A stretch of DNA of 64,000 nt from Paracyclopina nana (taxonomy: Eukaryota; Arthropoda; Copepoda; Cyclopoida; Cyclopettidae), in the NCBI GenBank assembly GCA_019096065.1, contig JAGUCH010000009.1, positions 3,730,001-3,794,000 of the forward strand. Reading direction: 5' to 3'. Both the position numbers and the translations under genes were made by a program. Position 1 is the first letter of the stretch; the number at the start of each line of letters is the position of its first letter. Shown here one piece after another: positions 63,691-64,000 of the stretch. Under the pieces are notes generated by a model that was not told the origin of the DNA, searched no databases, and saw only the letters and a list, made by a program, of their open reading frames with translations.

Positions 63691-64000
63691 CTGAAATAAA
63701 AATTAACACACTTTTTAACATTGATCTACATTACGCTTAGTTCAAACTCGAAACAGGCAGCATTTAAAATGCTCAATGTAAAGAAATTGGACATGACACT
63801 GCAGTCCCATGCACGCAGTAACGTCACTGGGAGCAAATGTCAAAATCCTACCGGCTTCTTTCAGTGACGAAAAATCCTGAGAAAAAACATTTATATTGAA
63901 ATCCGGAGACGTTCTGTACCTTTTCTGTTTTCATTAAATGGCCTCCAGTCTTCGCTATAAGGACAAAAATGAAGCCACTTTTTTGCCCCTCAGCAGCCCA
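63691..64000. other. Region upstream of the Suv4-20 first coding exon
   Basis: An acceptor-like TTTATTTCAG ends at 63691, so this is probably a 5' intron or promoter. No coding sequence is recognised up to the window end. Confidence 0.4.

Overview
This window is animal nuclear DNA. It holds seven protein-coding genes that carry GT-AG introns: six appear complete and one runs off the left edge. The gene set (a Ten-m-class teneurin, OATP transporter, 1-Cys peroxiredoxin, atypical E2F7/8, NELL, Suv4-20) is metazoan. The teneurin reads closest to arthropod Ten-m, so a crustacean-like arthropod is my best guess, but this is an inference from protein similarity alone. I see no operon of prokaryotic type, rRNA, CRISPR array or tRNA gene.

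Layout. 1-12.3 kb: the 5' half of a teneurin on the minus strand (cytoplasmic tail, transmembrane segment, beta-rich stalk, EGF repeats 1-5); the gene continues beyond base 1. 12.3-36.1 kb: a gene-poor stretch with no protein I recognise. It contains at least four short non-autonomous transposon-like elements with terminal inverted repeats, and two CpG-rich islands with splice donors that look like untranslated first exons, one of them oriented as a possible distal teneurin promoter. 36.2-39.9 kb: two minus-strand genes packed tail to head, Prx6 then OATP, with about 200 bp between stop and start. 40-44.7 kb: CpG-rich promoter region and first intron of E2F7/8, dotted with TTTGGCGC E2F-type sites. 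44.7-46.6 kb: E2F7/8 on the plus strand. 47.4-57.5 kb: NELL on the minus strand, convergent with E2F7/8, with a 5.5-kb first intron. 60.2-63.7 kb: Suv4-20 histone methyltransferase on the minus strand. Its first intron contains a complete four-exon plus-strand seven-transmembrane receptor gene whose stop codon lies 10 bases from the host's first coding exon.

Exon joins were worked out by hand from splice signals and reading phase. In every gene the phases close across all junctions, so the models hold together without frameshifts. The most notable observations are: the compact Prx6-OATP pair, which leaves almost no room for an OATP promoter; the E2F-site cluster at the E2F7/8 first exon (possible autoregulation); a Transib-like element whose ends resemble the RAG recombination heptamer; the nested antisense receptor gene; and a Prx6 that keeps its peroxidase cysteine but has Asn in place of the Asp of the phospholipase triad.
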